Of a DNA stretch of 64,000 nucleotides, positions 46,261 through 58,449 are shown in pieces; positions within the stretch are counted from its first letter, which is position 1, and each line of letters opens with the position of its first letter. The stretch covers positions 25,622,168-25,686,167 of the forward strand of contig NC_082685.1 in NCBI RefSeq assembly GCF_949987515.2, read 5' to 3'. This DNA comes from Delphinus delphis (Eukaryota; Chordata; Mammalia; Artiodactyla; Delphinidae). The translations under genes were made by a program, and so were the position numbers. The notes below the pieces were generated by a model. The model was not told where the DNA came from. It worked only from the letters and a program-made list of their open reading frames with translations, and did no database searches.

Positions 46261-47710
46261 CCCCCGTTCCCCAGGAATGTCTCGGATGAGAGATTCCCAC
46301 ACATGGACTGACGGGGTCCAAGCGCCTGCCCGGCTCCAGATCCCACTCAGTCCATCCTCGTCACTCCAGTGAAGCCTTGGGTCACCCTCGATGTGGCAGG
46401 TAGGGGAACTGAATTTCCCGCTCTTTTCTGACTTGGCCGGCTGGCCTCTCCAACCATGACTACGGTGACAAGAGTTGATGGACAGCCAAAGGTAAGGCGA
46501 TTTACGTCTCCCCTTGTCTGCAGAGTTGGGTCCATTATTATTACTCACTCCTTTCTGTATATGCCAGAATGCCCTGTCCCCCTCCTCAGGAGAGATCTGC
46601 TAAATAAGTTAGGAGCTAGTAGGACAGCTTAGGAGAGGGTGAAGTCCAAGGAGGTAGAGAATTCAAACAGAGAATGCATCTATTAGTAGCCCCAGATGAC
46701 CCACTTGCTGGTCATCAAAATATCCCCCCAAGACATCCCCCAAGAAATTAGAGAACAAATAGATCCTGCAGTCTGGGATACCTCGGTGCCAGGAAGAGCA
46801 AAATGTGTTCCCCCAATAAAAATAAGGTTAAGGCCTGGGGAAAAATACTCCTGGAAAAGACAATATCCTTTAAAGCCTGAGGCCCTGAGGGGAATCCAAC
46901 CACTGCTCACCAAATTCCTAAAACACGGACCCATTAGGTCCTGCCAATCCCCTTGCAATACCCCCGATCCTCCCCGTGCAGAAGCCTAACGGAGGAGTAT
47001 CGGTCTGTGCGAGACTTAACGAGCAGTGAATGAGGCAGTCATCCCTATTCACCCACTGGTGGCAAACAAACTCTGACACCCTCCTCACCCAAGTGTCAGG
47101 GAGCACTCAGTATTTCTCTTTTCGGACCTCAAAAATGCATTTTTCTGTATTCCCCTACATCCAAACGCAATACCTTTCTGCCTTTGGAGGGACCCTGACC
47201 CCCTGGAGGCTACCCAATACACCTGGACAGTGCTTCCGCGGGGTTTTCGGGACGGCCCCATCTTTTTGGAAATGTGTTAGCTTCGGAACTGAGGGAACTG
47301 AGCCTTGAGAAGGGAACTCTGCTACAATATGTTGATGATCTACTGATAAGTAGTGAGACCAAATAAGATTCAGATCAAAATACCGTTAGGGTCGTAAATT
47401 TTCTGGCAAAAAGGGGATATAAAGTCTCTCCAACCAAGGCTCAGATCTCACAACAAGGGTTCAATATTTAGGATTTGTTTTGACCCCAGGGGCACGACCC
47501 CTGGCCATAGATCGAAAAACAGCAATTAGTATATAACCATCCCCAACCACAAAGAGGCAACTCCAAGGCTTTCTCGGGATGGCTGGGTTCTGTGGTATCT
47601 GGATTCCAAATTATGGCCTTACAGCAAAACCCCTATATGAGGTTCTAAAGGGAGAAGAAAGGGAAAACCTTCAATGAAATAGGGACCACCAGTGGGGCTT
47701 TGAGATTCTA

Positions 47711-47871
47711 AAGACTGAGTTGAGGGACTTCCCTGGTGGTCCAGTGGGTAAGACTCTGCTCTCCCAATGCAGGAGGCCCGAGTTTGAGCCCTGGTCGGTG
47801 AACTAGATCCCACAAGCTGCAACAAAGAGCTGGTGCAGCCAACATTAAAAAAAAAAAAAGACTGAGTTGAG
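47711..47871 (+). repeat. CHR-type SINE in proviral pol
   Basis: Body at 47725-47857, flanked by the perfect 14-bp duplication AAGACTGAGTTGAG (47711-47724; 47858-47871). Short CHR subtype with an A-tail. Confidence 0.92.
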
Positions 47872-48169
47872 CAGAGCACCAGTACTGGGACTTCCAAGTT
47901 TGGACAAGCCCTTTACCCTATACATTCACGAGAGGTCAGGGATAGCACTAGGACTCGTGACCCAAAAGCTGGGACCAGATCAGAGAGAGACCAGTGGCTT
48001 ACTTTTCAGAACAACTGGACTCAGTGGCCCTGGGATGGCCAAGCTGCCTGCAGGCAGTAGCAGCCACAACCTTGTTGGTTAATGAGGCTTCCAAGCTCAC
48101 CCTGGGACAACACTTAGATGTATTAACCCCTCATCAGGTACCATCTGTGCTGGAAGTCAAAGGACATCA

Positions 48170-48799
48170 TTGGTTTACTGGAGGAAGGTTAACAAGATGT
48201 CAGGCCCTCCTAACGGACACCCCAGACATTGCCAAACCCTGAACCCAGCAACTGTGCGTTCAGAGGTCGGGAGTGGAGACCTACTGCATCAGTGTATAGA
48301 GACCAGAGAACAAACTTACTCCAGCAGGCCTGATCTTCTCGATGAACCTCCTGACAGCTCTGAGGTCGAACGGTTTACTGATAGGAGCAGTTTTCTAGAA
48401 ATGGGAACCTGGAAGGTGGGGTATGCCATAGTTAGTCTAGATGAAGTCAGAGAAGCCAAGGCACTGCCACCCCAGACATCAGCCCAGAAAGCTGAACTAA
48501 CTGCATTAATGAGAGCTTTGCAATTAGGGAAGGATAAGAAATCAAATATTTTTACTGACTCTAAATATGGGTTCCACATGCTACATGCTCATGCTGCCAT
48601 TTGGAAAGCAAGAGGAATGTTAATCGCTAGAAATTCCCCCATAAAACATAAAGATTTGATCTTGGATCTTTTAGAAGCAGTAAAGCTCCCGACCGAGGTA
48701 GCAGTAACCCACTGTAGGGGCCATCAGAGGGATGGATCCTTTGTGAGCCAAGGGAACAGCAAAGCTGATCAAACTGCAAAACAGGCAGCTCGACTGTAG
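48170..48799 (+). pseudogene. Proviral RNase H segment, still open
   Basis: 209-residue frame; RNase H begins near residue 60. Acidic residues at the four expected places are visible (FTDRSS, KAELTAL, FTDSKYG, NSKADQT), with the HCRGHQ motif. The usual Gly after the first Asp is Arg. This piece has escaped stops by chance or by its short length; it has no own start context or promoter. Confidence 0.85.
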
Positions 48800-50045
48800 G
48801 AACCTGAACAAGTCATGGCCCTAGTGATTGGCCTCCGTGAACTCCCTAGCCTCCCCCAGTATTCCCCATAGGAACAAGAAAATGCTGAGAAATGGGGCTA
48901 TGAGAAAGGAAGCACAGGCTGGTATAAAAAGGAGGATAAGGTTCTAATCCCTGAGGCCCAACCATGGAAACTCACTAAGAGTTTACATGATGCCACCTAC
49001 TATGGGAGGGATGCACTGTGGAACTTGATGCAAAAGACTTTTTCAGGGACGGGGCTTAAAGGAACAGTAAAACAAGTAACGCTTGCCTGTGGTTTATGTG
49101 CCTGGAATAACCCACAGGCCCATCCAATTCCCCCTTCGTTACTCAGGCCAATTCAACACGGAGGGAAGACTGGCAGATTTCACCCAAATGACCCCGCGAT
49201 CAGGATATAAATATCTTTTGCTGTTTGTTGATACTTTCACAGGATGGGCTGAAGCCTTCCCCACGCAATCTGAAAAGGCTATGGAAGTGTGTAAGTCCCA
49301 ATTAAAAGGAATTCCTTGGTTTGGACTTCCAAAGTCCCTCTAACACGAAAATGGGTCCTCTTTTATAGCCAAAATCACACAGGGGCTCACAACTGCCCCA
49401 GGGATAGACTACAAGCTACACAGCTCTTAGCACCCACAGTCTTCAGGGAAGGTAGAGAAAATGAACCATCCTTTAAAGAAAACCTTAGCAAAGCTCTACC
49501 AAGAAACTCATGAACCCTGGACCAACTTCTTCCTATTGTACTCCTCGGGGTCCGTGTAGCCCCCAGGAGTGGTCTGAGTCTTAGCCCATCTGAAGTGACC
49601 TATGGGAGGCCTTTTCTAACTACTGACATTCTACTGGATGAGGAAGTGAACCAGGCCCTGAGAGTCATTATTAATCTAGGACAAGTTCAGAAGGCAATCC
49701 AGGACTATGCCTACAGGGCACTGCCAGCTCCCGCTAAAAATATAGAGGAAGGAGCAATTCCTTCACAAATAAACCCCGGGGACCAAGTTCTTCTTAAAGC
49801 CTGGAAAGAGTGGTCCCCCAAAGGCCAACTATTGCCAAAATGGAAGGGCCCCTATAAAGTAACTTTAACCACCCCCACTGCTGTCAACCTGCAAGGGACA
49901 GCTGGTTGGGTACATTTGTCCAGACCAAAGCTTTTACATCCAGAAACCCCGCAGGTCGCAAAAGAACAATACACCTGTGAGCCAGTGGAAAATCTGAGAT
50001 ACTCATTCAAAAGACAGGCACCATCGACAGATACTTTTTGTGATA

Positions 50046-50498
50046 ACTAATACTTCCTACCACACCTGGGAACACACGACCAGGCAGAGTGGCTTCATAA
50101 TTTTGGTAGGGGTGGTATCTCCTCCACTGTCTGGTCAGCAGTTAAAGAAGTCCTCCGGAAGTTAAGCTAGTTCCTTCCCTTTCTAGGCCCTTTAATGGCT
50201 ACTTTTGTCCTTCCCCTTCTTGGCCCTTGTTTATTTAACTTTTTGGTTAAGTTTGTGTCTTCTAGGCTCCAATAGTTTCAAGTAAGACTCACAATGGCTC
50301 AAGGAATTCAGCCCATTCCAGCGGAGGATGGCCCAGTTCCCTACAGGTCCTTGGAACAGTCAGCAACTGTACCTCTAGGGTAGGCTAGGGCCTACAGCCC
50401 CTGTCCAGCAAGAAGAAGTTTCAGAAGAACAGACCTTTGGCCCCTTACCCCTTAAGAATAAGGGGTGTAGAATCCCTTAGCAGGGAAGAGACAGGGGA
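50046..50498 (+). pseudogene. Residual env tail and 3' untranslated region
   Basis: Only a hydrophobic transmembrane-like segment (50175-50274, with FLGPL and LLGPCLF) and short cytoplasmic tail survive, ending at TAG; the surface unit and most of TM are absent. A purine-rich tract (GCAGGGAAGAGACAGGGGA, 50480-50498) directly precedes the LTR and fits a polypurine tract. Confidence 0.75.
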
Positions 50499-51003
50499 TG
50501 AGACAAGGGACCTGGGACCCTTTGCTACAGTGCTGCAATGCTTGCACCTGGACAAACGACTCCTCAAGCAACAAAATACAAAGAAACTATAAGGAACTAA
50601 AAATAACTGCATGCATGCCCACGCAGTTGGGGCAAATTATGGACAACAAGATACAAAGAGACCAAAAAAACCCAACTGCCACTTCTGAAGAGCCGGGAGC
50701 AAAAGCAGGGAGACAGGAGCAAAAGAAGGGTACTGTGCACACCCCCTCCACACAATACCACCTAAGGAGTGGGCAAACCACAGTTTGGGCCCGACCCTTG
50801 GACACACCCCTACCCTCACCCCATATAAGGAACCAGCTCGGCCCCCGCTCAGCAAGCCAGCGAGAGAGCAAGGGAACTTGTTATTTGTTTTCGCTCTCCC
50901 CCTGCTGCAGCAGGGGCCCCAATAAAGCCTGGCCTAAATTTCTTGTCTGGTCTCTTACCAATTTCTATTGATTAAGGAAGGCCAAGGACCCTGGTCGGTA
51001 ACA
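50499..51003 (+). repeat. Provirus 3' LTR
   Basis: 505 bp, TG...CA ended. TATA-like CATATAAGGA (50822-50831) and AATAAA (50921-50926) are in the expected order. It contains a small internal duplication (GGAGCAAAAGCAGGGAGACA) absent from the 5' LTR. Followed by AACA. Confidence 0.9.
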
Positions 51004-51296
51004 AACACATCTACTTGAAGGCATATGAGAACTCCAAGATAGTGAAGAATTACCAGGCTAGGATTCAAGCAAGGATGGAGAGCCAGAGGGACGATGCTGG
51101 TATTTTACCCTGGGAGCATTTGCTGATCCCAGAGTGGATAACAGAAATGTGGAGGTGAGCTTTTGACAACCTCCCAGGGCCAAGAGCACAAGGATTAGAA
51201 GCCTGATAAGGGCAGGACAGAGGGGACCCAAGTGAGACCATTGCCTCTGTAGGGCCCTCAAAGGCTACACCCATGAATAACAGTAAACCCGATGTT

Positions 51297-51530
51297 AAGA
51301 GGCCTCATAGGGCTTCCCTGGTGGTGCAGTGGTTGAGAGTCCGCCTGCCGATGCAGGGGACACAGGTTCGTGCCCCGGTCCGGGAAGATCCCATGTGCCG
51401 CGGAGCGGCTGGGCCCGTGAGCCATGGCCGCTGAGCCTGCGCGTCCGGAGCCTGTGCTCCGCAACGGGAGAGGCCACAGCAGTGAGAGGCCCGCGTACCG
51501 CAAAAAAAAAAAAAAAAAGAGGCCTCATAG
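51297..51530 (+). repeat. CHR-type SINE with duplication
   Basis: Body at 51311-51516, perfect 14-bp duplication AAGAGGCCTCATAG at both sides (51297-51310; 51517-51530), and a pure 15-base or longer A-tail. Among the least eroded copies here. Confidence 0.93.
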
Positions 51531-51730
51531 GTACTGTAGTTCTCCTTCAAATAATCAAAACCCCTAAAATTGGCCTCGGGTGATGCAGTATTGCTAGTGC
51601 TCACAAGCTCCAGGCAGAAGCAAAGGTGAATCCTCTCTGAAGGGGAACAACATCTTAGGTCTCAACGATTTCTGCAAACAATTTTACAAATAAAATGTCT
51701 AGCACACAATTAAAAAATAAATGAGGCGGG

Positions 51731-52013
51731 GGGCTTCCCTGGTGGCGCAGTGGTTGAGAATCTGCCTGCCAATGCAGGGGACATGGGTTCGAGCCCTGGT
51801 CTGAGAAGATCCCACATGCCACGGAGCAACTAGGCCTGTGAGCCACAACTACTGAGCCTGTGCGTCTGGAGCCTGCGCTCCGCAACGAGAGGCCGCGATA
51901 GTGAGAGGCCCGTGCACCGCGATGAAGAGTGGCCCCCTCTCGCCGCAACTAGAGAAAGCCCTCGCACAGAAACAAAGACCCAACACAGCCAAAAAAAAAC
52001 AAAAACAAAAACA
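51731..52013 (+). repeat. CHR-type SINE
   Basis: Long CHR subtype (GGGCTTCCCTGGTGGCGCAG ... CAACACAGCCAAAAAAAAAC) with an A/C-rich tail. I do not see a clear target duplication. Confidence 0.9.
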
Positions 52014-52283
52014 ACTAGGCACAGAGGAAAATACTAAAACTAAAGTTGGCAGAAAAAACATTAGAAGTTGACCAACAGGGGTGCCAGATACCGGAGTAAT
52101 CTGAGGATAAAATCACCGTGCTTACTATCTTTGAGGAGACAGGACGTGATTCGAAATGTTCAGCAGAGAGCTAAAAACAAAAGTTTAAAAAGGAACCAAG
52201 TGTTCTAAAATCAGGTAGCGGTAATGGTTGTGTAACTCTGAATATACTAAAAAACAAACAAAAAACCAAATCCACTGGTTGTA

Positions 52284-52747
52284 TAGGCATACCTTATTTT
52301 ATTGTGCTTCGCTTTATTGCACTTTGCAGATACTGTGTTTTTTTACAACTTGAAGGTTTGTGGCAACCCTGGATTGAGCAAGTCTAGAGGCACCACTTTT
52401 CCAAGAGCATTTGCTCATTTCGTGTCTCTGCTTCACATGTGGGTAATTCTCACACTACTTCAAATTTTTTCATTATTATTGTATTTGTTATGGTGAGCTG
52501 TGATAAGTGATCTCGGATGTTACTATTGTAATTGTTTTCTCATTTTCAGCGAGAAAGTATTTTTAATTAAGGTTTAATTAAGCATTTTTAGACATAATGC
52601 TGCTGCACATTTAACAGATGACAGTATAGTGTAAACATAACTTTTATATGCACTGAGAAGCCACAAAATTCATGTGACTCACTTTATTGTGATATTCACT
52701 TTATTGCAGTCTGGAACTGAACCCACAGTATCTCTGAGATTTGCCTG
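52284..52747 (+). mobile_element. Tigger1-like non-autonomous DNA transposon
   Basis: 464 bp with TA on both sides (52282-52283; 52748-52749), starting TAGGCATACC and ending TTGCCTG. Better preserved than the copy at 1411. No transposase. Confidence 0.85.
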
Positions 52748-52749
52748 TA

Positions 52750-53199
52750 TAATTTTAAAGGGTGAATTTTATGGTATGTGAATTATATCTCAAGAAAAGT
52801 TTTATTAAGAAAAAAAGAAACAAGTAAGAAGTCTAGACATGAAACAAGAGTAACTGAAATGAAATATTCAGTGTATAGGCACAATAGCGGATGTTGTCAT
52901 AAGCCTCCAACAATCATGAAATTAGTTTGGAGCTCCATCCTTCCTACCTCTACTTGTCCATGTCTTCTCACTTTGGATGAGACTTAGAAAAATTTGCAAA
53001 ACCTTTTTCTTACCAATTCCGAGAGAGAGGAAACATGCTAAAAAATTGATGAAATGGTAGAACCAGTAAGATGGGTTGACTCTTCCTTCAGGACATCAAA
53101 AACCTAGTAGGGACAAAACTGAATCAACTGGAATCTCTCTCTTAGTGATTTGAACTGGGGTATACTCAGAGAACAACCAGTTAGAAATGGAAGTTGAGA
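52750..53199. other. Intergenic sequence, unassigned
   Basis: Nothing recognised; AT-rich with short frames. Confidence 0.4.
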
Positions 53200-53760
53200 G
53201 GCTGAAATACCATGACATAGTGAGGGATCAGAGAGACCATGAGGGTCCAAGTGCACGCTGAAGTTAGAAAGGAGCTGAGACTCAAGGGTGATTCCTGAAT
53301 TTCTGGCTTTGGTGACCGGGTAGATAGAGGTAGCATTTACAGAGTTAGAAAAGATGGGCACAGGACACTGGTGTACTGAAGAGAGGGAATCAGAAGTTCA
53401 ATTTTAAAGTGAGACCTCCCAAAAAACCAAGTTTAATTTTGCACATGTTAAATTTGAGATGCCTGTGACACAACCAAAGACGATGTTGCTTGTCTACACA
53501 CATCTGGGGCTCAGAGGAAATGTCTGGGCTGGGGGTATAAATTTGAGAATAGGGTATGAAATGGGTAGTTGAGAAAAATGAAGTAGGAGAGACAGACCAG
53601 AGAGATATATGTAAACTATGAAAAGAAACAGAGATTTTATCCTGAAGGTCATTGGCTTTATGCTGGAGACAGGTGACTGCTGCAACATAAAGAACATACT
53701 GGAGCGGCAGAAGGGTGGTAAGTAGGGCCTTTACAGTAATCCAGGTAAGAGATGGGAATT
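53200..53760 (-). repeat. L2 LINE fragment
   Basis: Antisense L2: GGGTGATTCCTGAATTTCTG, GTTCAATTTTAAAGTGAG, GCACATGTTAAATTTGAGAT. The reverse complement carries the decayed L2 ORF. Boundaries approximate. Confidence 0.7.
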
Positions 53761-54244
53761 CTCATATGCAGTTTTATATCCTAACTTTTTCCCCTTACAT
53801 CATAAGCATTTTAACAACACCACTAAAAGTTCTCGGGAAACACATAGTTTGAAATGGCTAAGTAACCTACCCACCTGTCAATGTACATAATCTACCTAAC
53901 CACTATTATAGAGTTAGGCATTTTGGCTATTTTCAGTTTTTTGTTAGGAACCTTAATTCTTTCACATCCTCTGTTAGGTAAACCATTTTCCCCTGCCTTG
54001 GTGACAAAATCTCTGGCAAATACCATTGTTTTTCTAAAATTATTTCGGCAAGTCTCGTTACCAAGTTTTACTTTCACATTTGATTTAAACTTTTTCTCAT
54101 CCAGCTCAAGCTTAAACTAGACTTAGAAGCTTGCAGTGAAAAAGACAGGAATGGTCGGGATGATACTCACCAACTGCACCATTTGATTCCCTATATTTCA
54201 AATATTTTCAAGTGATATGACCAATCAGGGGTTACTATTCAACA
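53761..54244. other. Intergenic sequence, unassigned
   Basis: AT-rich, no gene or named repeat seen. Confidence 0.4.
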
Positions 54245-55212
54245 TAAATAAACAGCTAATACAACATCAAAAAAACAAACAACCTGATTAAAAAATGGGC
54301 AGAAGAACTGAATAGACATTTTTCCAAAGAGGAAATGCAGATGGCCAACAGGCACATGAAAAGATGTTCAACATCACTAATCATCAGGGAAATGCAAATC
54401 AAAAGCACAATGAGATATCACCTCACACCAGTCAGAATGGCTAAAGAACACAAATAACAAACGTTGGTGAAGCTGTGGAGAACGAGAACCCTTGTACACT
54501 GCTGGGGGGAATGGAAATTGGTGCAGCCACTGTGGAAAACAGTATGGAAGTTTCTCAAAAAACTAAAAATAGAACTACCATATGACCCAGCAATTCCACT
54601 CCTGGGTATATATTCAAAAAAAACAAAAACAGTAATTTGAAAAGATACATGCACCCCAATGTTCATAGCAGCATTATTTACAATTGCCAAGGTATTGAAG
54701 CAACCTAAGTGTCTGTCGACAGATGAATGGATAAAGAAGATGTGGTGTGTATGTATATGTGTGTGTGTATATATATGTATACACACACACACACACGGAA
54801 AAGAATTATTCTGCCATTTGCAACAACATGGAAGGACTTGGAGGGCATTATGCTAAATGAAAGAAGGCAGAGAAATACAAATACTGTATGATATCACATA
54901 TACGGAATCTAAAAAATACAACAAACTAGTGAATATAACAAAAACGGAGCAGACTCACAGACATAGAGAACAAACTAGTAGTTACCAGTGGGGAGAGGGA
55001 CGGAGGGAGAGGCAATACAGGGTTAGGGGATTAAGAGGTACAAGCTATTAGGTATAAAATAAACCACAAGGATATACTGTACATGGGGAATACAGCAAGT
55101 ATTTTATAATAACTATAAGTGGAGTATAACCTTTAAAAATTGTGAACCACTGTATTATATACCTGTAACATAATATTATACCTCAACTATACTTCAATTA
55201 AAAGAAAAAAAA
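54245..55212 (+). mobile_element. 5'-truncated L1 3' end
   Basis: End of ORF2 (AATGGGCAGAAGAACTGAAT; CAATGAGATATCACCTCAC) and 3'UTR with A-rich tail. The 3'UTR matches the subfamily of 35300-36090 rather than the young L1s. A TG/TA/CA microsatellite sits at 54746-54797. Confidence 0.85.
54746..54797. repeat. TG-TA-CA compound microsatellite
   Basis: Runs from TGTGTGTATG through TATATATATG to ACACACACACACACAC, so the left part is close to the inverse complement of the right. Confidence 0.9.
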
Positions 55213-55699
55213 AATCACCCAGGAAGCTGTGTGTTCAAGATATTGCAGAATAAGACGGTGGATCCTCTAACAACTTTAGCCCCCAGTGACCATGCGGAGC
55301 ACAGCCCGCTGTCAATCCACACAGGACATGAGGCATTAGAAAGCATAAACGTTATTGTGATAAGCTGCTGAGATTTTAGGGTTGTTTGTTAGTACAGTAT
55401 AACCTAGCCTATCCCAACTAATCTGCCTCTTCATCGTTTCTGCCACTTCGCTCTTCTCTTCTTCCCCCACTCACTCTGTTGTGTCTGGCTCCCCCAGGAC
55501 TGGAGGAGTAAAAGAGGAGTTATGGAGGGAAGGAAAGGTAAGTACTTATAGTGGATACTCCTGGGGCTCCACCCAGATCCCCTTAAAGGTTTCTCTTTGC
55601 CCCTCCCCCAGCTTGTGTCTTTTGCTTCTAACAGTCCACACCTGAGACTCTTCAAAGGCCTACTCAAGGGCTACCGGAGCCACTGTGCCCATAGGCAGA
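55213..55699. other. Unassigned, LTR-like fragments possible
   Basis: The text GCTGCTGAGATTTTAGGGTT and TAACCTAGCCTATCCCAAC resembles ends of old mammalian repeats, but I cannot place it. No gene. Confidence 0.35.
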
Positions 55700-58300
55700 G
55701 TTAGAAGTGCTCGGGGAATTTACATCCACCCACCCTGAGATGGGCCTTAGCCAGTGACCGACTGGTGTGGGAGTGTGAAAGCCCAGCTTCCTGGTAACAA
55801 GTCAGGACAAAAACTCTGAGGCCCAGTTTATATTCCAAAGTTCCCCTGTGGCATCAAGCTGAAGTTACCCTCCATGGGACTTTGCTTGAGATCACACACT
55901 TGCTTTGCTTTGCTTTTCCCCTCCTGTATCCTGCTTCTCCTATGCATTTTCCAGTTTTTCCTGGGAGCATTTCCTAAATAGATTACTTGCACATGAAGTC
56001 CCATTTCATAGTCTGCTTCTGAAGAACCCTACCTAAGACATTTGGAACTCGTAGTGGTCACAGGAAACAGACTCTAAGGATGAGATTTTGGAATCTGATC
56101 ACTTGCTGGTCAGATGGCAATAAAGATGCCATCAATGATGGTAAGTGCAGTGTTATTATCACCTGCTATGCTATAACACGGACATTACTAAAACATGTAT
56201 CTGTGGTAAGCTGGAATCAGATACAACTGAAAAGAGTTGTATGGGCTTGTGCAATACAGAGGAAACAATAACTTAAAGGACTATGGAATTAGTTCATTAT
56301 TGCTGGATGCTACTGATGCATGGAAGAGAGAAAACGACAAGCTCAGGGCAGACAATTACCACTTTAAGGCAAGATGTGAAAATCAGAAGGTCTCACTAGC
56401 AGCTTTCAAAAAAGACTGTCATCTACTGTAGCTGGAAGGTAAATTGTGCTAAAGACCAGGCACAAGGCTATATTGTAAGAATAGTACAATTGCAGCAGTG
56501 GCTAACGTTACAGCCTCAATAAGTCTCCTACAACAAAGTTAGGCCCCTGATAGGGATGAAGTGGGACTCTGAGACTTGGGATAGGGATATCCAGAAAGAT
56601 GCACTTGAGAATACTGAACCTGACATCCGTTTGAACATTCTGGGCATGCAAAAGCGAATTACTTCCCCTCGCTAGAAGACAACAGAAGCATGCCTCCTTG
56701 CAGAAACTATGCAGAGGTCTTACTTGAGGCAGATGTCCTGCAAAACAGTATCTGCATTCCTCAAGATCTTCCTACACATCCCCTTCTGGACCCTAGGCCA
56801 ATAACTAGGGTTAAGTCTCAGCACGACCCACCTGGGGAAGTGCTGGCCTGTTAAGGGTGGAAAAGAATTATTCACCAAAGGAGCTACAGAACCAGGCTAA
56901 TATGTAGCAGCAAAAGCCAGGAGTGCTTGCCTGAAAATGTACCGAGGATGCTGAACCAGGGTCAGGGGTGGTGGACTATTAGTCTGATTAAAGGAGTGTT
57001 TGTTGACATGGAGATACTTTTCCAGGACTCAATATTTAATATGCTGACAAGAGGCCTTGGAACTGATCCTAAAAGTAAGATAGTGTTTAGATACTTGGAA
57101 AGCTGATGCCCACGTTAAGTGAGGTACTATGATGGAACTACCATGACGGTGCTGAGAAGGAGAGTAGAAGTTCCAAAACTAAAGCACATCAAAGACTCAT
57201 CATTAAAGCAGGGATTCTGGATGTAAGTCCTGGCTCTGGACTTTGTTACAGTGGGTCCGAAGTCTTCACAGATGTATCTGGTAATCATTTCCTTGGTACC
57301 TAAATGTATAATCAGGTTGTATATACTTAGCATCTGGAAGAACCCTCACATTAGCTCCTTGACCTATGTAATAAGGACTATTACAGTAGAAAAGGCCAAA
57401 TGAAAGCCCCTGAACTGCTATCTTCCTCCCCATCACTCTGAATCTGGCTAAGATAGTAAATCACTAACAATACTGCCTCTTGGGTCAAATGCTGCGCTAA
57501 CCTAAAAAACTTAAAGGATGCAAGGATGGTAGTCCCCATTATATCTTATTTTAATTTACCAGTCTGGTCCCTGTAAAAACCAGACAGATATGGCAGATGA
57601 CAGTGGTCTACTGCAAACTTAGCTAAGGGGCAGCCACACGGCAACTGCTATGCTGGATTGGTATCTATACTGGAAGGAAGCAACATAGCCTCTCTCACAG
57701 AGTATGTGGCTATTGACCTAATATTCCAATACTGATCAGAAAGAAAGATCAGAAACAATTTGCATTTACAGATGGACAACAGTATACATTGACAATCTTA
57801 CCTCAGGGCTCTCCTGTGAACTCTCCTGTTCTCTGTCAAAACACAGTCCAAACGGACCTTGATTTTCTGGACCTTCCATGTATCATCACAGTGGTCCATT
57901 ATATGGATACGTAATATTAATTGGACCTGATGAGCAAGAAGTGGCCATGACTCTATATGTCCCAGTAAGACCATGTGCTCCAAGAGGTTGGGAGATAAAA
58001 ATCTTACTATGCAAGTATAGTTTTGAAGTGCTCAATGATCCAGGGCATGTTATGCCAGGACATCCCCTTTAGAGTACAGGAATTACTATTGCACCTTGCA
58101 ACTCCTAATGCTAAGAGAGAAGCACCATGCTTGCCAGGCCTCTTCCAGTTTCAGAGATGGCACATTCTGCCCTTGAGAATATTGCTCCAACCCATCCATG
58201 GAGTTACTTAATAGGCTACCAGTTTTGAGCCCCATTAATGCCTCTCCTTCAGCTGATACCTATGGCTTCACTGGGAGAGGAAGGTTCTCTCCACCAGCTG
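55700..58300 (+). mobile_element. Ancient ERV-L-like (class III) internal remnant
   Basis: An LTR-like block (about 55740-56040) ending GAACCCTACCTAAGACATTTGG is followed by gag-like debris and, at 57740-58210, a decayed reverse transcriptase: TLTILPQGSPVNSP, then HYMDTVILIGPDEQE. The usual YxDD box is YMDT (57900-57911). Nearly every domain has stops. Assigned to ERV-L by the RT surroundings; limits are approximate. Confidence 0.65.
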
Positions 58301-58449
58301 ATGGAGAAGGAAAAAACCTAGGTATACTCTGAGTGATGAGTAAATCTGACCTTCCCACAGATAACAACTACAAACTCTGGACCAATATGGAAAATAAAAA
58401 CAAAAACACAACAACAAATGACCTAAAGACACGAGAGTAAATAAAAGCA
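58301..58449. other. Unassigned
   Basis: Short stretch between the ERV-L-like remnant and old L1-related sequence; nothing recognised. Confidence 0.3.

Larger units (their letters stand above)
46370..50045 (+). pseudogene. Proviral pol remnant
   Basis: Protease-like start (46378-46600, no intact active site seen), RT with YVDD (47328-47339), RNase H (48230-48800), integrase zinc-binding/core relics (48950-49345; the [12 protein letters not shown] block near 49235) and a GPY/F-type C-terminal motif (WKGPYKV, from 49841). Stops and shifts occur in every domain except RNase H. A CHR SINE (47725-47857) splits the connection region. Confidence 0.85.
33867..51003 (+). mobile_element. Class I (gamma-like) endogenous retrovirus, defective
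   Basis: LTR - primer binding site - leader - gag - pol - env remnant - LTR, all on the plus strand, with a 4-bp AACA target duplication. Without later insertions it is about 8.4 kb. The insertions are an L1 3' fragment (35300-36090), a full-length L1 (36100-43602), a short inverted/sense L1 copy (45887-46159) and a CHR SINE (47725-47857). gag, protease, RT and integrase are broken by stops and shifts. The LTRs differ visibly at many sites, so this is an old, inactive insertion. Class I assignment rests on the single CCHC knuckle, YVDD RT motif, RNase H layout, GPY/F-type integrase end and 4-bp duplication. Confidence 0.88.
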
